Positions 48,494 through 58,843 of a DNA stretch of 64,000 bases are shown piece after piece. This stretch comes from Stenotrophomonas maltophilia. Lineage in GTDB: Bacteria > Pseudomonadota > Gammaproteobacteria > Xanthomonadales > Xanthomonadaceae. The DNA lies in the NCBI RefSeq assembly GCF_004920835.1, contig NZ_QFHO01000002.1, forward strand, positions 248,001 to 312,000, in the 5' to 3' direction. Position 1 is the stretch's first letter, and each line of letters starts with the position of its first letter. The notes below the pieces were generated by a model that saw nothing but the letters and a program-made list of their open reading frames with translations, was not told the DNA's origin and ran no database searches. Both the position numbers and the translations under genes were made by a program.

Positions 48494-49276
48494 ATGATGC
48501 GCAGCGAAAGTGAACGCAAGGAACTCGGCGGCTTCCTCAAAGCCTGCCGCGCCCGTGTCGACCCCGCCACGCTCGGCCTGCCGGCCGGGCGCCGGCGTAC
48601 CCCGGGCCTGAAGCGCGAGGAAGTGGCACTGGCGATCGGGGTCAGTGTCAGCTGGTACACCTGGATCGAGCAGGGCCGCGAAGTGCGCGCCTCGCCGGAG
48701 GTGCTTGAACGCTTGGCGCAGGTGCTGCGCATGAGCGACGACGAGCGCGCCTATGCGTTCGCGCTGTCCGGCTACGGCGTGCCGCTGGAATCGCCGGACG
48801 AGACGGTCACCGATGGCCTGCGGCAGCTGGTGGAAGCCATGCAGCCAATCCCAGCCTACGTGCGCAATACCCGCTACGACATCCTGGCCTGGAACCCGGC
48901 CATCGCCGACCTGTTCGTGGATTACAGCCAGCTGGCGCCGCACGAGCGCAACACGCTGCGGCTGATGTTCCTGTATCCGCCGTACCGCACGCTGATCCTC
49001 AACTGGGAAGAAATGACCCGCGGGCTGCTGGCGGGCTTCCGCGCGGCGATGGCGCAGGCGCCGGACAAGGCCCCGTTCCTGGCGCTGGCCGAGGACATCG
49101 CCGCGCACAGCGAGGAGTTCCGCCAGTGGTGGCCGGAGCACGATGTGCGGCGGTTCGATGAAGGTGCGAAGAAATTGAACCATCCCACGCGCGGGTTGCT
49201 GGACCTGCAGTACGTGGCGCTGGTGCCGGAGAGCCGGCATGACCTGTCACTGGTGACCTACCTGCCGCGAAGGTAG
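48494..49276 (+). CDS. XRE-family regulator with MmyB-like ligand-binding domain
   Basis: This 260-residue protein has an N-terminal helix-turn-helix with GRRRTPGLKREEVALAIGVS and WYTWIEQGREVRASPEVLER. A MmyB-type domain follows (about 110-255) with RYDILAWNPAIADLF and HPTRGLLDLQYVAL. Such regulators usually repress adjacent oxidoreductase genes and may bind a fatty-acid-like ligand. No divergent target is present. Genes downstream on the same strand (aldehyde dehydrogenase, TPP enzyme) are 678 bp away across a repeat region. The TAG stop doubles as part of a GTAG repeat start. Confidence 0.83.
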   Translation: MMRSESERKELGGFLKACRARVDPATLGLPAGRRRTPGLKREEVALAIGVSVSWYTWIEQGREVRASPEVLERLAQVLRMSDDERAYAFALSGYGVPLESPDETVTDGLRQLVEAMQPIPAYVRNTRYDILAWNPAIADLFVDYSQLAPHERNTLRLMFLYPPYRTLILNWEEMTRGLLAGFRAAMAQAPDKAPFLALAEDIAAHSEEFRQWWPEHDVRRFDEGAKKLNHPTRGLLDLQYVALVPESRHDLSLVTYLPRR

Positions 49277-49284
49277 GTTGGTCG

Positions 49285-49355
49285 GCAGGGCTTGCAGCCC
49301 TGCACCTGCTGTAGTGCCGGCCGCTGGCCGGCAACAGCAACAGCAACAGCAACAG
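49285..49355. repeat. GCAGGGCT hairpin, GTAG hairpin and CAACAG array
   Basis: GCAGGGCT-TGC-AGCCCTGC (49285-49303) is followed by GTAGTGCCGGCCGCTGGCCGGC and four perfect CAACAG units (49332-49355). This mirrors, on the opposite strand, the arrays beside hairpin copies B and D. Confidence 0.75.
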
Positions 49356-49372
49356 CGGGCTTTCCGTGAGTT

Positions 49373-49474
49373 GGTGGGGCGGTGTCGGAGTGCGGGGACG
49401 CCGCAAGTACGTCCGTGTAGGCTTGGCCGCGGCATCCATGCCGCGGACACCCCGCACTCCGACACCGCCCCACC
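49373..49474 (+). repeat. Core-and-arm hairpin element, copy C
   Basis: The arms at 49373-49397 and 49450-49474 are perfectly complementary over 25 bp. The 52-nt core (49398-49449) is identical to copy A apart from the 16-nt block at 49404-49419, which reads CAAGTACGTCCGTGTA here. The arms share no sequence with copy A beyond G-richness on the 5' side and the GGGG/CCCC junction with the core. Confidence 0.85.
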
Positions 49475-49498
49475 TCTGACAGATCTCCGCTGCTGTTG

Positions 49499-49545
49499 GT
49501 AGGTGTCGACCTTGGTCGACACGTTGATCCACGCCATGCGTGGAT
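49499..49545. repeat. Two SMAG-type REP hairpins
   Basis: GTAGGTGTCGACCTTGGTCGACAC is followed closely by an ATCCACGCCATGCGTGGAT hairpin. Both lie in the spacer between long hairpins C and D, as similar REPs do between copies A and B. Confidence 0.7.
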
Positions 49546-49573
49546 GAAATCTGTCAGATATCGAAATACATCT

Positions 49574-49613
49574 GGGGTCAGATCCGTTTCCTTCGGAAAG
49601 CGGATCTGACCCC
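49574..49613. repeat. GGGGTCAGATCC-type hairpin
   Basis: GGGGTCAGATCCG, a TTTCC/GGAAA inner hairpin and CGGATCTGACCCC form a long imperfect stem. It belongs to the same family as the double element at 32073-32165 after dapB. Confidence 0.7.
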
Positions 49614-49649
49614 AAGAGCCGTTCCAACAGACCGCGGGAATCTGTCGAA

Positions 49650-49751
49650 GGCGGGGTGGGTCCGGTTGCGGGGGCGTGAGCCGCATGGATGCGGCGACCG
49701 AGCTTACAAGGACGTACTTGCAGCGTCCCCCGCCACCGGACCCGCCCCGCC
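49650..49751 (-). repeat. Core-and-arm hairpin element, copy D (inverted)
   Basis: The arms at 49650-49674 and 49727-49751 pair over 25 positions, with one G-T wobble and one mismatch. The 52-nt core (49675-49726), read on the minus strand, differs from copy B at only two positions. The arms differ from those of A, B and C. It is followed by a degenerate CTGTTG array and a GCAGGGC hairpin. Confidence 0.83.
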
Positions 49752-49954
49752 ATCTCACGGAATGCCGCTGTTGCTGCTTCTGCCGTTGCTGTTGCCTCTG
49801 CGGGTGCAGGGCGCAGCCCTGCCGATCAACCCCATTCAGGCAGGTAAGTACAGGTCACAGGATACGCAGACGCCTTGTTGCTGCCATCGATCGGGTCCAC
49901 ATTCGTTGTCAGGAAACGGGCAGCCGCCCGTTGTCGAGACAACAGGAGACCTGC

Positions 49955-51346
49955 ATGTCCGCTTCCCCCGCAGCCCCCGCTGCCATTTCCCGCGATCCGG
50001 CCACCGGCCAGCAGATTGCCAGCCACCCCTTCGCCACCGACGTTGAGCTGGAAGCCATCCTTGACCGCGGCCAGACCGGTTTTGCAGCCTGGAGCGCGCA
50101 GTCACTGGAACAACGCGCCAGCGTGCTGCGTGCGATGGCTGCCGTGCTGCGTCGCGACCGCGAACCCCTCGCTGCGCTGGCCACCGCCGAGATGGGCAAG
50201 GTCCACGCCGAGTCGCTGGCCGAGATCGAGAAGTGCGCGGTGCTGTGTGACTGGTACGCCGACAACGGTGCGGCGTTCCTGCACGACGAGCCGACCGCGG
50301 TGGCCGACAACAAGGCCTATGTCTCCTACCTGCCGCTGGGCGTTGTGCTCGGCATCATGCCGTGGAATTTCCCGTACTGGCAGGTGATGCGCGCGGCCGT
50401 GCCGATCCTCATGGGCGGCAACGGCTTCCTGCTGAAGCCGGCCGAAAACATCGTCGGCACCGCCGGGCTGCTCGCCGCTGCGTGGCGCGACGCGGGCCTG
50501 CCCGACGGCACCTTCATCGCCGCCAACATCAGCCGCGACGGCACCAGCCGTGCGATTGCCGATGACCGCATCGCGGCGGTGACCCTGACTGGCAGTGTGG
50601 CCGCTGGCCGCAGCATCGCCGCCCAGGCCGGGCAGGCGCTGAAGAAGGTGGTGCTGGAACTGGGTGGATCGGACCCGTTCATCGTGCTGGCCGACGCCGA
50701 TCTGGACGCTGCCGTCGAAGCGGCGGTGGCTTCACGCTTCCAGAACACCGGGCAGGTCTGCATCGCCGGCAAGCGCATCATCGTTGAAGACGCGGTCTAC
50801 GACCGTTTCGTGGCGCAATTCTGCCAGAAGGTGCAGGCGCTGACCGTCGGCGATGGCCGCGAGGCCGGCAACCGCATCGGCCCGATGGCCCGGCAGGACC
50901 TGCTGGAACAGCTCGACGCGCAAGTCCGTGCCTCGGTGGACGCGGGCGCGAAGCTGCTGGTCGGCGGCCATCAGCTGGATCGCCCGGGCGCGTTCTACGC
51001 CCCCACCGTGCTGGCCGACGTGGAGCCGGGCATGCAGGCCTTCGATACCGAGACCTTCGGTCCGGTGGCCTCGATCAGCCGCGCCCGTGATGCCGACCAT
51101 GCAGTGGAGCTGGCCAACCAGAGCGAGTTCGGCCTCAGCGGCAACCTGTGGAGCGGCGACCGCGCCCGTGCGATGCAGCTGGCGCGCCGGCTTCAGACCG
51201 GCGGTGTGTTCGTCAACGGCTTCTCCGCTTCGGACCCGCGCGTGCCGATCGGCGGCGTGAAGAAGAGCGGCTTCGGCCGTGAGCTCTCGCACTTCGGCAT
51301 CCGCGAATTCGTCAACGCGCAAACGGTGTGGTTCGACAAGCGTTGA
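49955..51346 (+). CDS. NAD(P)-dependent aldehyde dehydrogenase, succinate-semialdehyde type
   Basis: The product is 463 residues from MSASPAAPAAISRDPATGQQ, 10 bp after an ACAGGAG ribosome-binding site. ALDH features are the catalytic Asn in GIMPWNFPYWQ, the Glu in VLELGGSDPFIVL and the Cys in RFQNTGQVCIAGKR. The length and N-terminus fit succinate-semialdehyde dehydrogenases. The next gene, 63 bp on, is a TPP-dependent acetolactate-synthase-like enzyme, so the two may form a short carbon-catabolic operon. Confidence 0.85.
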   Translation: MSASPAAPAAISRDPATGQQIASHPFATDVELEAILDRGQTGFAAWSAQSLEQRASVLRAMAAVLRRDREPLAALATAEMGKVHAESLAEIEKCAVLCDWYADNGAAFLHDEPTAVADNKAYVSYLPLGVVLGIMPWNFPYWQVMRAAVPILMGGNGFLLKPAENIVGTAGLLAAAWRDAGLPDGTFIAANISRDGTSRAIADDRIAAVTLTGSVAAGRSIAAQAGQALKKVVLELGGSDPFIVLADADLDAAVEAAVASRFQNTGQVCIAGKRIIVEDAVYDRFVAQFCQKVQALTVGDGREAGNRIGPMARQDLLEQLDAQVRASVDAGAKLLVGGHQLDRPGAFYAPTVLADVEPGMQAFDTETFGPVASISRARDADHAVELANQSEFGLSGNLWSGDRARAMQLARRLQTGGVFVNGFSASDPRVPIGGVKKSGFGRELSHFGIREFVNAQTVWFDKR

Positions 51347-51409
51347 CGCGCAGCTTCCATCCTTCCTGCAACGATCCATCATCAGTCCAGCGAAAAGGAC
51401 GGCATTCCA

Positions 51410-53050
51410 ATGTCCAAGGGTTCAGATCTGCTTGTCGCCGCGCTTGAGAACGAAGGCGTCGAGCGTATTTTCGGCATCCCCGGCGAGGAGAACCTCGACG
51501 TGGTCGAATCACTCCGCCATTCCAGCATCGAGCTGGTCATCACCCGCCACGAACAGGCAGCCGTGTTCATGGCAGCCACCTATGGCCGCCTGACCGGCAA
51601 GCCGGGTGTGTGCCTGGCCACGCTCGGCCCGGGCGCGCTCAACTTCACCACCGGCGCCGCCTACGCGCTGCTGGGTGCGTGGCCGGTGATCATGATTACC
51701 GGCCAGAAGGGCATCGTCGCCAGCAAGCAGGCTCGTTTTCAGATCGTCGACATCGTCAGCACCATGAAGCCGCTGACCAAGCAGGCGCGGCAGATCGTCT
51801 CCGCGCGCACCATCCCGACGATCGTCCGCGAGGCATTCCGTACCGCGCTGGAAGAGCGCCCGGGCCCGGTGCTGCTGGAGCTGCCCGAAGACATCGCGGC
51901 CGATGAGGTCGGGGACGTAGCGCTGATTCCGCCGCACGCGGTGGATCGTCCGATTGCCAGTCCGGAAGCACTGGACCGCGCGGCGGACATCATCCGCAAC
52001 GCCAGGCGCCCGCTGCTGATGATAGCCTCGGCGGCGTCGCGGCCGCAGTCCAGCGAAGCGTTGTCGGCCTTCGTGCTGCGCGCTGGTATTCCGTTCTTCA
52101 CCACGCAGATGGGTAAAGGGGCGGTGGCCGGTGGTTCGGGGCTGTACATGGGCACCGCCGCGCTGACCGAGCGCGACTACGTGCACATGGCGATCGACCA
52201 GGCTGACGTGATCGTGACCATCGGTCATGAGGTCACCGAGAAGCCGCCGTTCGTGATGCGCCCGGGCGGACCGACTGTGATCCATATCGGCTACTCGCAG
52301 GCGGCGGTTGAGCAGGTGTACTTCCCGCAGGTGGAAGTGATCGGCGATATCGGTCGCTCGCTGACCCAGCTGGCCGACCGCATCGAAGGCGCGGTGCCGA
52401 ACGCCGACGCGCTGCTGCCACTGCGCGCAACCATCCTCGAACATCTGGCCGACCGTGCCGAAGAAGCCGGGTTCACCCCGCAGCGACTGGTGCACGACGT
52501 GCGCCAGGTGATGCCGCCGGACGGCATCGTGGCGCTGGACAACGGCATGTACAAGATCTGGTTTGCGCGCAACTACCGCACCCAGGTGGCCAATACGCTG
52601 CTGCTGGACAACGCGCTGGCGACGATGGGCGCGGGCCTGCCGTCGGCGATCATGGCCTCGATCCTGTACCCGCAGCGGCGGGTGCTGGCGGTGTGTGGCG
52701 ATGGCGGTTTCATGATGAACAGCCAGGAGCTGGAGACCGCGCGACGGCTGGGCCTGAACCTGGTGGTGCTGATCCTCAACGATGGCGCCTACGGGATGAT
52801 CCGCTGGAAGCAGGCGGTGGATGGCTTCACCGACTACGGCATGACCTTCAGTAACCCGGATTTCGTGAAGTATGCGGAAGCCTATGGCTGCAAGGGCCAT
52901 GAAGTGACGGCCATCGAGCAGCTCATCCCGACGCTGGAAGCGGCGTTCAACGAGGGTGGGGTGCACCTGGTGTCGGTGCCGGTGGACTATTCGGAGAACC
53001 AGCGGGTGCTGGTGGATGAGCTGCGGCAGGCATTCCCCGGGAACGGGTGA
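51410..53050 (+). CDS. TPP-dependent acetolactate synthase large-subunit-like enzyme
   Basis: This 546-residue protein has three TPP-enzyme domains. The N-terminal pyrimidine-binding part has the catalytic Glu in [20 protein letters not shown]. The central Rossmann-like part is at about 195-330. The C-terminal PP domain has [20 protein letters not shown], the GDG..N metal-binding motif. It lacks an adjacent small regulatory subunit, unlike biosynthetic IlvBN. A catabolic or fermentative acetolactate synthase, or another decarboxylase or ligase of the family, is possible. It forms a likely operon with the upstream aldehyde dehydrogenase. Confidence 0.8.
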   Translation: MSKGSDLLVAALENEGVERIFGIPGEENLDVVESLRHSSIELVITRHEQAAVFMAATYGRLTGKPGVCLATLGPGALNFTTGAAYALLGAWPVIMITGQKGIVASKQARFQIVDIVSTMKPLTKQARQIVSARTIPTIVREAFRTALEERPGPVLLELPEDIAADEVGDVALIPPHAVDRPIASPEALDRAADIIRNARRPLLMIASAASRPQSSEALSAFVLRAGIPFFTTQMGKGAVAGGSGLYMGTAALTERDYVHMAIDQADVIVTIGHEVTEKPPFVMRPGGPTVIHIGYSQAAVEQVYFPQVEVIGDIGRSLTQLADRIEGAVPNADALLPLRATILEHLADRAEEAGFTPQRLVHDVRQVMPPDGIVALDNGMYKIWFARNYRTQVANTLLLDNALATMGAGLPSAIMASILYPQRRVLAVCGDGGFMMNSQELETARRLGLNLVVLILNDGAYGMIRWKQAVDGFTDYGMTFSNPDFVKYAEAYGCKGHEVTAIEQLIPTLEAAFNEGGVHLVSVPVDYSENQRVLVDELRQAFPGNG

Positions 53051-53068
53051 ATCCGGGGCATGGCCCGG

Positions 53069-53127
53069 TAGGTGTCGACCTTGGTCGACACGGTGGGCGC
53101 CAACCAAGGTTGGCGGCTACCGGAGCA
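53069..53127. repeat. Inverted pair of SMAG-type REP hairpins
   Basis: GTAGGTGTCGACCTTGGTCGACAC is followed by an inverted element, GCCAACCAAGGTTGGCGGCTAC. The pair sits between the TPP-enzyme gene and lysS. Confidence 0.75.
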
Positions 53128-53249
53128 GGGGCGGCCCGAGGCCGGGGCTGGGCGCGTGCGGAGGCCGGGGCTGGGCGGTTTTGGTATGCTGGGCAACCGG
53201 CTGTGCCGGGCGCAACATCCCCCCCTCACTACACGATTCCCGCAGATCC

Positions 53250-54761
<1,512 letters not shown>

Positions 54762-54786
54762 GTCGTCTTTTTGACTCCTGTTTGTG

Positions 54787-54813
54787 CGCGCCGTCGCGAA
54801 ATGAGACGGCGCG
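54787..54813 (+). other. Stem-loop after lysS
   Basis: CGCGCCGTC, a nine-base loop and GACGGCGCG form a perfect 9-bp stem 26 bp after the lysS stop. No T run follows, so termination would be Rho-assisted if it occurs. The rest of the gap to rpfG (54814-55050) shows no clear promoter. Confidence 0.5.
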
Positions 54814-54966
54814 ATTGACGCCTCCCGCACTCGGCGTATCGTTAATGCACTACCTTGACGTCTGTTGTGGCTTGATCGGCGCCAGGGGGAGTGCGCACTG
54901 TGGAGAGTCCGCTTCACAATGTGATGACGATCATGAACCGGGACGCATGACACGGGAGTCAGGCCG

Positions 54967-56106
54967 ATGCAGGGTGCGAGCGTTCGCAGCGGCAGGGTAT
55001 CCTCGCCTGCTGATGATCCAGCATGGTCGAGAAACCAGGCAGAGTACGCGTTGAACATCGTCATTGTTGACGACCAGACGTCCGCGCGGACGATGCTGCG
55101 TCACGTCATCGAAGATATCGCGCCGGAACTGAGCGTGTATGACTTCGGTGATCCGTTGACCGCATTGGCCTGGTGCGAGGCGCATCCGGTCGACCTGCTG
55201 CTGCTCGATTACCGCATGCCGGAGATGGACGGGCTGGAATTCGCCCGTCGTTTCCGCCGCCTGCCCAAGCACCGCGACATTCCGGTGATCCTGATTACCG
55301 TGGTCGGCGACGAGCCGATCCGGCAGGCCGCGCTGGAAGCGGGCGTCATCGACTTCCTGGTCAAGCCGATCCGCCCGCGCGAACTGCGTGCGCGCTGCTA
55401 CAACCTGCTGCAGCTGCGCCAGCAGACCGAGAACGTGAAGCAACGCGCCTTGTCGCTGGAGCAGCGGTTGCTGGCCAGCATGCACGAGGTCGAAGAGCGT
55501 GAGCGCGAGACCCTGTCGCGATTGGCTCGCGCGATCGAGTTCCGTGATGCCGGCACCAGTGCCTACCTGGAGCGCATGGCGCGCGTGGCCGGGCTGATTG
55601 CCGAGCAGCTGGGCCTGCCCGAAGACGACGTGCGCCTGATCGAGATGGCCGCGCCCCTGCATGACATGGGCAAGATCGCTATTCCCGATGCGGTGCTGCT
55701 CAAGCAGGGCAAGCTCAACGACGAAGAACTGGCGATCATGCGGCGGCACCCGCGCATCGGCCATGAGCTGCTCAGCGGCAGCCAGAACCGCTTCATCCAG
55801 GTTGGTGCGCTGATCGCGCTGCGTCACCACGAGCGGTATGACGGCAGTGGCTATCCTGATGGCCTGGTCGGCGAGGCGATTCCGCTGGAAGCGCGCATCG
55901 TCGCCGTGGCCGACGTTTTTGATGCCCTGATTTCGCCCCGTCCGTACAAGGAAGCATGGACCATGGAAGCCACACTGGCCTATCTGTACGCCCAGCGTGG
56001 CCGACTGTTCGACCCGCGCTGCGTGGATGCGCTGATGCGCGGTCACCAGCAGTTGATGGATATCTGCGCCCAGCACTCGACGGCATCGACGCGACCGGGT
56101 GGGTGA
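54967..56106 (+). CDS. rpfG: Response regulator RpfG, HD-GYP cyclic-di-GMP phosphodiesterase
   Basis: This 379-residue protein is close to the 378 of Xanthomonas RpfG. The receiver domain (about 28-150) has IVIVDDQTSARTMLRHVIED and the phospho-acceptor in LLLLDYRMPEMDGLEF. The HD-GYP domain (about 175-360) has the metal-binding HD in APLHDMGKIAIPDAVLLKQG and the GYP in LRHHERYDGSGYPDGL. It receives phosphate from RpfC when DSF is sensed and lowers cyclic-di-GMP, affecting motility, biofilm and virulence factors. A start nearer 55050 (LNIVIVDDQ) is possible. It abuts rpfC. Confidence 0.95.
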   Translation: MQGASVRSGRVSSPADDPAWSRNQAEYALNIVIVDDQTSARTMLRHVIEDIAPELSVYDFGDPLTALAWCEAHPVDLLLLDYRMPEMDGLEFARRFRRLPKHRDIPVILITVVGDEPIRQAALEAGVIDFLVKPIRPRELRARCYNLLQLRQQTENVKQRALSLEQRLLASMHEVEERERETLSRLARAIEFRDAGTSAYLERMARVAGLIAEQLGLPEDDVRLIEMAAPLHDMGKIAIPDAVLLKQGKLNDEELAIMRRHPRIGHELLSGSQNRFIQVGALIALRHHERYDGSGYPDGLVGEAIPLEARIVAVADVFDALISPRPYKEAWTMEATLAYLYAQRGRLFDPRCVDALMRGHQQLMDICAQHSTASTRPGG

Positions 56107-56107
56107 C

Positions 56108-58831
56108 ATGCAGGACCTGTTCGCACGCGTGAAGCGCCGGTTGGCGCAGCGTCCGGATTCGGAGCATGGCCAGGCGATCGTGCGGGTGGCGCTGATCTCG
56201 CTGATCCTGGTCTATGTGCTGCTGTCCGGTGCGCGCCTGCACCGTCTGGAGCAGTACCAGGGCGTGCTGGCGACGGTACTGACCGGGTTGGGGCTTTCGC
56301 TGCTGCTGTTCGGTTGGCTGCTGTGGAAGCCTGAGCGCTCCGATCCGCGCCGGGTTGCCGGGATGCTGGCCGATTACGGCTTGATCGCCATCGGCATGAT
56401 CCAGATGGGCGAACCGCTGGCCTGGGTGTACGCGGTGGTGATGTGGGTCACGGTGGGCAACGGCCTGCGCTTCGGGCCGCGTTACCTGGCCGCTGCCATC
56501 GTGCTGGCGATGGTCAGTTTCGGCACCACCGTGCTGTTGACCCCTTACTGGCAGGCCAACCTGGGCCTGGCCATTTCCCTGTGGTTGGGGTTGCTGGCAG
56601 TACCGTTGTGCTGCTCCTCCCTGCTGCGCAGAAGGATGCGACATCCGACCATGGATACGACCCCCGCCGCTGCCTCTCCCAACCGTTCGTTGCTGGCCCG
56701 CTTCAAGCAGCGCCTGTCCGGGCGCGAGGACAGCGAGCACGCGCAGAACCTGATCCGCATCATCATCACGGCGCTGTTCATCAGCTACCTCGGCTGGCGC
56801 TCGCTGAGCGGCGGCGGTGAGGCGCTGACCGCGACCTGGTTGATCCTCGCCTTCGAGCTGACCATCTCCGCCGGCCTGCTGACCGCGATCCTGGTCAATC
56901 CGGGTGTGTCGCATGTGCGCCGGGTGATCGGCATGCTGACCGACTACACCTGCATGGCCTGGATCATGACCATCCAGGGCGAGCCGGCCGCGCCGCTGTA
57001 TGCGGTGATGCTGTGGGTGACCATCGGCAACGGCATGCGCTACGGCAGCACCTATCTGCGCGTGGCCACCGCCATGGGCTGCCTGGCGTTCCTGTGTACG
57101 GTGATGCTGTCGCCCTACTGGCGTGGGCACGACTATCTGGGCTGGGGCCTGCTGCTGGGCCTGGGCGCGATCCCGCTGTACTTCGATTCGCTGCTGCATG
57201 CGCTCACTCGAGCAGTGGCCGAGGCGCGCCAGGCCAACGAAGCCAAGAGCCGCTTCCTGGCCAACATGAGCCATGAGTTCCGCACGCCGCTGAACGGGCT
57301 GGCCGGCATGACCGAAGTGCTGGCCACCACCCGCCTGGACGATGAGCAGCGCGAGTGCCTGAACACCATCCAGGCCTCCACCCGCAGCCTGCTGGCGCTG
57401 GTGGAGGAGGTGCTGGACATCTCCGCGATCGAGGCGGGCAAGGTGCGGGTGGAGTGGCACGAGTTCGCGCTGGCCGATGTGCTGCAGGCGATCAACCTGA
57501 TCCTGACCCCGCAGACCCGCTCCAAGTCGCTGGACTACCGCGTGCATGTGGACGACAACGTGCCGCCGCGCCTGCTTGGCGATGCCGGTCATCTGCAGCA
57601 GATCCTGCTCAATCTGATGGGCAATGCGGTCAAGTTCACCGACAGCGGCTACGTGCATCTGCGTGTTTCCAGCCTGGACGCAGCGGGCAGCGAGCGGGCG
57701 CGCCTGCGTTTCGAGATTGTCGACAGCGGCATCGGCGTGCCGGTGGCGCTGCGCGGCCGGCTGTTCAATGCCTTCGAGCAGGGCGATGTCGGCCTGGCCC
57801 GTCGCCATGAGGGAACCGGACTGGGCACCGCCATTGCCAAGGGCCTGGTCGAATCGATGGGCGGGCAGGTCGGTTATGCGCCGAACAGCCCGCGTGGCAG
57901 CGTGTTCTGGGTGGAGATCACGCTGGACGTGGCAGAGACCTCATCAGCCCCGGCGGTTCCGTCCGAGGTGGCTGAAGCCGGCAATGTCATCGCATTTTCC
58001 AATCCCTTCCTGCGTCATCGTGCACGGGTGCGCAGCCTGCGGGTGCTGGTGGCCGACGACCATGAAGCCAACCGCATGGTGCTGCAGCGGTTGCTGGAGA
58101 AGGCCGGCCACAAGGTCACCTGCGTCAATGGCGGCGCCGAAGTACTCGATGCACTGGAGCAGGCCAGTTACGACGCAGCAATCGTCGATCTGCACATGCC
58201 CGGCATGAGTGGACTGGACCTGCTCAAGCAGCTGCGGGTGATGCAGGCCAGCGGCATGCCCTATGTGCCGGTGATGGTCCTCAGTGCCGATGTCACCCCC
58301 GATTCGATCCTGCGCTGTGAACAGGCCGGCGCACGCGCCTTCCTGGCCAAGCCGGTAGTGGCAACCCGGTTGCTGGAAGTATTGGCCGATGTTGCTGCCA
58401 ACACCCGCCCGGAATCCGGCATCCAGTCGGTTCCCGCGCTGCCGGTGGGCGATGGCGTGCTTGATACGGCAGTGCTGGATGAACTGGCGTCGCTGGGCAT
58501 GGGCGACGGCTTCGAGCGCAAATTCATCGACCAGTGCCTGGTGGATGTCGATGCGAGCATGGGCCAGCTGCAGGCCTGCGGTGAAGGCCAGGCCTGGGAG
58601 GACTTCCGCGAGCACGCCCACGCCCTGCGCGGGGTGGCGAGCAACCTGGGGCTGGTCCAGGTTGCCGCCTCCAGTGGCGAGATCATGCGCATGGCGGACT
58701 GGCAGTTGAAGGGCGAGTGGGTGACCCGCCTCGGTAGTCTTGCCACCGCCCTGCGCCTCGGCAGGAATGCACTGGCCGCCCGCAGCGCGGACATCGCGCG
58801 CCGTGACGACAGCGAGCGCAGCCCGTCCTGA
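56108..58831 (+). CDS. rpfC: Hybrid sensor kinase RpfC with duplicated membrane sensor
   Basis: The product is 907 residues from the ATG 1 bp after rpfG (a GTG 9 bp earlier is possible). There are two homologous membrane modules. Module 1 (about 5-175) has VKRRLAQRPDSEHGQAIVRV and YAVVMWVTVGNGLRFG. Module 2 (about 195-365) has FKQRLSGREDSEHAQNLIRI and YAVMLWVTIGNGMRYG. Each has about five helices, so ten in all. Then come HisKA (SRFLANMSHEFRTPLNG, H389), the ATPase domain, a receiver (D694 in IVDLHMPGMSG) and HPt (H838 in HALRGVASN). It senses DSF and drives RpfG. Ten helices correspond to the reported rpf-1 variant of S. maltophilia. Confidence 0.95.
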   Translation: MQDLFARVKRRLAQRPDSEHGQAIVRVALISLILVYVLLSGARLHRLEQYQGVLATVLTGLGLSLLLFGWLLWKPERSDPRRVAGMLADYGLIAIGMIQMGEPLAWVYAVVMWVTVGNGLRFGPRYLAAAIVLAMVSFGTTVLLTPYWQANLGLAISLWLGLLAVPLCCSSLLRRRMRHPTMDTTPAAASPNRSLLARFKQRLSGREDSEHAQNLIRIIITALFISYLGWRSLSGGGEALTATWLILAFELTISAGLLTAILVNPGVSHVRRVIGMLTDYTCMAWIMTIQGEPAAPLYAVMLWVTIGNGMRYGSTYLRVATAMGCLAFLCTVMLSPYWRGHDYLGWGLLLGLGAIPLYFDSLLHALTRAVAEARQANEAKSRFLANMSHEFRTPLNGLAGMTEVLATTRLDDEQRECLNTIQASTRSLLALVEEVLDISAIEAGKVRVEWHEFALADVLQAINLILTPQTRSKSLDYRVHVDDNVPPRLLGDAGHLQQILLNLMGNAVKFTDSGYVHLRVSSLDAAGSERARLRFEIVDSGIGVPVALRGRLFNAFEQGDVGLARRHEGTGLGTAIAKGLVESMGGQVGYAPNSPRGSVFWVEITLDVAETSSAPAVPSEVAEAGNVIAFSNPFLRHRARVRSLRVLVADDHEANRMVLQRLLEKAGHKVTCVNGGAEVLDALEQASYDAAIVDLHMPGMSGLDLLKQLRVMQASGMPYVPVMVLSADVTPDSILRCEQAGARAFLAKPVVATRLLEVLADVAANTRPESGIQSVPALPVGDGVLDTAVLDELASLGMGDGFERKFIDQCLVDVDASMGQLQACGEGQAWEDFREHAHALRGVASNLGLVQVAASSGEIMRMADWQLKGEWVTRLGSLATALRLGRNALAARSADIARRDDSERSPS

Positions 58832-58843
58832 ACCGCCGCGCTG

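Larger units (their letters stand above)
49277..49954. other. 678-bp non-coding region with paired long hairpins and flanking repeats
   Basis: No protein gene is supported. From left to right it holds a GCAGGGCT hairpin (49285-49303), a GTAG hairpin at about 49311-49332, CAACAG x4 (49332-49355), hairpin copy C (49373-49474), SMAG hairpins at about 49499-49545, a GGGGTCAGATCC hairpin (49574-49613), hairpin copy D (49650-49751), a degenerate CTGTTG array (49768-49793) and a GCAGGGC hairpin (49806-49822). Outer and inner parts mirror each other about the centre. The aldehyde dehydrogenase promoter should lie in the last 130 bp. Confidence 0.8.

Noticed and set aside
49332..49355. CAACAG array as a phase-variable coding repeat
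   Set aside because: It lies in no supported gene, and hexamer repeats would keep frame anyway. It is better seen as part of the intergenic repeat unit.
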